Of a stretch of DNA of 64,000 nt, positions 61,133 through 64,000 are shown one piece after another. The stretch lies in assembly GCF_037154085.1 (NCBI RefSeq), contig NZ_JBANRM010000001.1, positions 1,054,001 through 1,118,000 of the forward strand. Direction: 5' to 3'. A program made the translations under genes and the position numbers. Positions within the stretch are counted from its first letter, which is position 1. Each line of letters starts with the position of its first letter. Below the pieces are notes generated by a model, which was given only the letters and a program-made list of their open reading frames with translations, was not told the origin of the DNA and did no database searches. The DNA is from Andeanibacterium fulvum (GTDB taxonomy: Bacteria > Pseudomonadota > Alphaproteobacteria > Sphingomonadales > Sphingomonadaceae).

Positions 61133-62953
61133 TCAGCCGCTCGCCGCCCGCGCCTTGCCGGCCATGTCGTGTGGCACGGCAACCACCGCATCATCGGGGC
61201 CGAAGATCACCAGTTCCTCGCTCAGGCGCGCGGCGCTGATCGGCGGGGAGAAGTAATAGCCCTGCAGGTAATCGATCCCGATCCGGGTCAGCAATTCGGC
61301 CTGTTCGGCCGTCTCCACACCTTCGGCCACGGTCTTGAAGTTCAGCTTGTGCGCCAGATCGGAAACCGCCTCGGTGATCTTCTGGGTGCCGCTGTCGTCG
61401 ATCAGCTTGGACACGAAGCTGCGGTCGAGCTTGAGATGTTTCAGCGGCAGGTCGCGCAGCATCGAGAGCGAGGAATAGCCCGTGCCGAAATCGTCGATAT
61501 GGATGCCGATGCCGACATTCATCAGCGCCTCGAGCCCGCGCCGCGCGGAATCGATGTTCTGCATGAAGGTCGATTCCGTGATCTCGATATTGAACAGGTC
61601 CGGCGTCAGCCCGTGGCGGTCGATGGCGTCAGTGAACAGGCCGGCGAAGCCGTTGTCGCGGCACTGGATCGGGGAGACGTTGATGGAGATCGGCACCACC
61701 GGCGTTCCCGCCGCGAGCGAGCCCGCCAGGAAGCCGCAGGCCTGATCGATCATCTGCATGCCCAGATCGGATATCCAGCCGTTTTCTTCCGCGATGGGAA
61801 TGAAATCGCCCGGCATGATCACCTTGTCATCCCGCTGGCGCCAGCGCGCGAGCCCTTCGGCGCAAACGATCCGGTGGCTGCGGCAATCGACGATGGGCTG
61901 GTAATCGAGATAGAAACTGGGCGTGGAGATATCCCGCAGCATCGCCCGCTTCAGTTCCAGCTTGTGGCTCAGTTCGCGATGCAGGGAATCGTCATAAAGA
62001 CAGATCGCCCGCGTCCCCTCCTTCTTGGCCTTGTACATGGCCAGATCGGCATGAGTCAGCATGTCGCCCGAATTGACCGCGCCCGAAGGATAGAGCGCGA
62101 TGCCGATGCTCGATCCGATATCGATCGGGCGCCCGTCCAGACGGGTGACACGGGAAATCGCCTTGGCGATCTTCTGCGCCAGTTCCATCGCCCCGCGCGG
62201 CGAAGGCAGATTGGTGGCGATCACCGCGAATTCGTCACCGCCCAGCCGCCCGACAATATCCGTGCGGCGCACGGTTTCGCTGATCTGCTCGGCCACTCGT
62301 ATCAGCAATTCGTCGCCGGCATCGTGGCCCAGCAGGTCGTTGATCTGCTTGAAATTGTCGATGTCGATCACCAGCACGGCGCAGAACAGCTTGGTACGGT
62401 CCGCATGTTCCATGCTCAGGTCCAGCCCTTCGATCAGGGCGCGACGGTTCTTTACCGAAGTGAGCGGATCGGTGATCGCAAGCTGGACCAGTTCTTCCTG
62501 GAACTTCTTGCGCTCCAGCGCATAGCTGATCGAGCGCCACAGCGAACGCGGGCGGATATCGTCCTTTTCGAGATAGTCCGCCGCCCCGTTCGTCAGCGCA
62601 CTGGCAGCCTTGGTCGCCTCGTCGAGGCCCGTGAGGATGATGATCGGAACATCGGGCCGCAGGACTTTTAGGGCCTGCAAACCGTCAAAGCCCGAGGCAT
62701 CGGGCAGACCGAGATCGAGCAGGATCGCATCGGGGCCCTCCGCTACCAGCGTTTCGAGCAGGGCCGCACCGTCGGCCAGGCTGCCGGCAAGCAGGACATC
62801 GCATTCCGCACCCGCATCGTGCGAGCCGACCTTGAGCGACATTTCGGCCAAGCGACGATCGCCCGGATTGTCGTCGATGACGAGCACGGTCAACCGCTGC
62901 CGCTTCGGCAGGGCGGCAGGTCCGCATTCACCCGACAATCGCAAGTCGATCAT
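61133..62953 (-). CDS. REC-GGDEF-EAL cyclic-di-GMP signalling protein
   Basis: 606 residues from ATG 62953, which has GGAGACG upstream. A receiver (VLVIDDNPGDRRLAEMSL, LLDLGLPDASG) is followed by a GGDEF domain with intact RLGGDEFAVI and an I-site RRTD five residues before it. The EAL domain reads EGLAR in place of EALLR, retains DDFGTGYSSLS, KLDRSFV and AEGVET, and so could still be active. Makes and/or degrades c-di-GMP under control of the receiver. Directly upstream of the kinase gene. Confidence 0.94.
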   Translation of the reverse strand: MIDLRLSGECGPAALPKRQRLTVLVIDDNPGDRRLAEMSLKVGSHDAGAECDVLLAGSLADGAALLETLVAEGPDAILLDLGLPDASGFDGLQALKVLRPDVPIIILTGLDEATKAASALTNGAADYLEKDDIRPRSLWRSISYALERKKFQEELVQLAITDPLTSVKNRRALIEGLDLSMEHADRTKLFCAVLVIDIDNFKQINDLLGHDAGDELLIRVAEQISETVRRTDIVGRLGGDEFAVIATNLPSPRGAMELAQKIAKAISRVTRLDGRPIDIGSSIGIALYPSGAVNSGDMLTHADLAMYKAKKEGTRAICLYDDSLHRELSHKLELKRAMLRDISTPSFYLDYQPIVDCRSHRIVCAEGLARWRQRDDKVIMPGDFIPIAEENGWISDLGMQMIDQACGFLAGSLAAGTPVVPISINVSPIQCRDNGFAGLFTDAIDRHGLTPDLFNIEITESTFMQNIDSARRGLEALMNVGIGIHIDDFGTGYSSLSMLRDLPLKHLKLDRSFVSKLIDDSGTQKITEAVSDLAHKLNFKTVAEGVETAEQAELLTRIGIDYLQGYYFSPPISAARLSEELVIFGPDDAVVAVPHDMAGKARAASG

Positions 62954-63166
62954 ATTCGTCTCCGCAGGGAGCAGCACCATGCGTAGGACACCCACATGGG
63001 TTCTTGATAAATAGATATATATAAATTCAGCTTAAAAACCGCCGTAACGGTACCGGATATATGAATCCGCAAACTGTTAAGCAGCAAAAATATATGCATG
63101 AATCGAATGAATATTTCATCGATACATTACAGACTATGCGTAGCTACCTAAGTAGATTTCCGGGGA
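62954..63166. other. AT-rich gap between the GGDEF-EAL and EAL-PilZ genes
   Basis: About 210 bp, markedly AT-rich (runs such as ATAGATATATATAAATTC), probably the promoter region of the GGDEF-EAL/kinase/regulator operon. No gene seen. Confidence 0.5.
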
Positions 63167-64000
63167 TCAGCCCACAGCCCGCAGCGGATTGGCCGGCGAA
63201 TTAGGCATCGGCAGATCAACCTGCTCCTCGGAGATGTTGTCCGGCCCGAAACCCAGCTCGTCGAACTGTACGCCGAAGCGGAAGCCATCCACCCAGCGGA
63301 CCATGCCCTTGCGGGGCCGGTCGTGATCCATGTGGATTTCCACCCGGCTCCCCACGGCGGCCTGCCATTCTGCCTCGACCATCGCGCCGCTGGAGGAAAC
63401 GTTGCGCACGGTCCCGTACAGTTTCTCGCCGCGATAGACGATGTCGGCACTGCGCAGCACTACCATGCGTTGTTCGCGCCTGGTGACCTCATAGCCTTCG
63501 GTGGCGATGGGCAGGCGGCTGCGTGCGAGCGTACGGGCTTCGCGCGCATCGAGCTTGGGCCCATAGACGAAGCCCTGGATCTGGCCGCAGCCCAGTTCCC
63601 GCACGGCCTTGAGGTCCTGATGGGATTCCACCCCCTCGGCAGTCGTTTCCATGCCCAGATTCTCGGCCAGCGCCACGATGGTCGCCACGATGGGGCGCTT
63701 CTGGCTGCCCGGTACGGACAGCCCGCTGATGAACTCGCGATCGATCTTGATCTTCGAGAACGGGGCCTTGAGCAGATATTTGAGGCTGGAATAGCCAGTG
63801 CCGAAATCGTCCAGCGTCCAGCGCACACCCAGATCGTGCAACTGGCGCAGGATCGTTTGCGTGCTTTCCGCCTCGTCGAGGAAGACGTTCTCGGTGATCT
63901 CGATCTCCAGCCGGCCGGGCGGCAGCTTGCTCTGCGCGAGGCTGTTGACCACCACCGTGGTCAGTCCCGGGCTGGAAAATTGCGAGGGCGAGAGGTTCAC
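63167..64000 (-). CDS. EAL-PilZ protein, C-terminal part (continues past window)
   Basis: 277 codons to the window edge; the true N-terminus lies beyond 64000. The EAL segment keeps VNLSPSQFSS, LEIEITENVF, LDDFGTGYSSLKYL, IKIDREFIS and TAEGVES, so the catalytic core looks intact as far as seen. A PilZ domain follows, with both binding motifs (RREQR and NVSSSG), so the protein can bind c-di-GMP as well as degrade it. The domain order EAL then PilZ recalls regulators of surface behaviour. Confidence 0.92.
   Translation of the reverse strand: MNLSPSQFSSPGLTTVVVNSLAQSKLPPGRLEIEITENVFLDEAESTQTILRQLHDLGVRWTLDDFGTGYSSLKYLLKAPFSKIKIDREFISGLSVPGSQKRPIVATIVALAENLGMETTAEGVESHQDLKAVRELGCGQIQGFVYGPKLDAREARTLARSRLPIATEGYEVTRREQRMVVLRSADIVYRGEKLYGTVRNVSSSGAMVEAEWQAAVGSRVEIHMDHDRPRKGMVRWVDGFRFGVQFDELGFGPDNISEEQVDLPMPNSPANPLRAVG

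Noticed and set aside
1..64000. tRNA, rRNA or CRISPR arrays
   Set aside because: I looked for T-loop motifs, rRNA-like conserved segments and regularly spaced repeats and found none that hold up.

Overview
The window looks like chromosomal DNA of a high-GC alphaproteobacterium of the sphingomonad type (Novosphingobium/Sphingobium-like). This is inferred from the TonB-dependent receptors, the gene density, the mix of PQQ dehydrogenase, carotenoid-cleavage oxygenase and NTF2/SnoaL genes, and the style of the flagellar proteins. I see no rRNA, tRNA, CRISPR array or complete insertion sequence. Layout: 1-6 kb holds the start of a TonB receptor, a TPR sulfotransferase, a NarL-type two-component pair and an MFS transporter. 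6.4-11.6 kb is a flagellar rod/ring operon (flgF-flgG-flgA-flgH-flgI-flgB-flgC-fliE) that ends abruptly: fliF breaks off after about 57 codons and is joined out of frame to the last ~70 codons of a flagellar sigma factor (fliA). 11.6-14 kb has two unrecognised small genes, a cold-shock gene and an IF-1 paralogue. 14.1-16.8 kb is an arsenic operon (arsR-arsC-acr3-arsH). 17-19.2 kb is a coupled TauD-dioxygenase/amidohydrolase pair. 19.2-22.3 kb is an accessory pocket: an AT-rich orphan gene, a decayed copy of the neighbouring TPR gene's 3' end, and a nucleotidyltransferase/small-basic-protein pair lying between that copy and the intact one. 22.3-27.8 kb holds a TPR gene, a 265-bp nested inverted-repeat element, and flhA-flhB-fliR-fliQ. 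28-50.6 kb is a large catabolic region. It contains a Tat-exported carotenoid/stilbene-type oxygenase with a PQQ cytochrome-c dehydrogenase, a TonB receptor with an amidohydrolase, an AraC regulator, four NTF2-like or secreted NTF2-type genes, an MFS carrier, an SDR/Fe-alcohol dehydrogenase/NTF2/aldehyde dehydrogenase/BKACE operon, a cupin, an HpaI-type aldolase and a FucP-type carrier. 51-57 kb is an RND tripartite efflux operon, followed by a LacI regulator. 58.3-64 kb is a signalling block: response regulator, Cache-HAMP-PAS histidine kinase, REC-GGDEF-EAL protein and a partial EAL-PilZ protein. How it fits together: the flagellar genes are split into two operons about 11 kb apart, yet both carry the same perfect inverted repeat ACCTCC-N5-GGAGGT 70-85 bp upstream, so they were probably one regulon. 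The deletion scar suggests flagellar assembly from this locus has been lost. The catabolic block reads as uptake across the outer membrane, periplasmic cleavage and oxidation, and cytoplasmic beta-keto-acid and aldehyde processing of an unidentified substrate.
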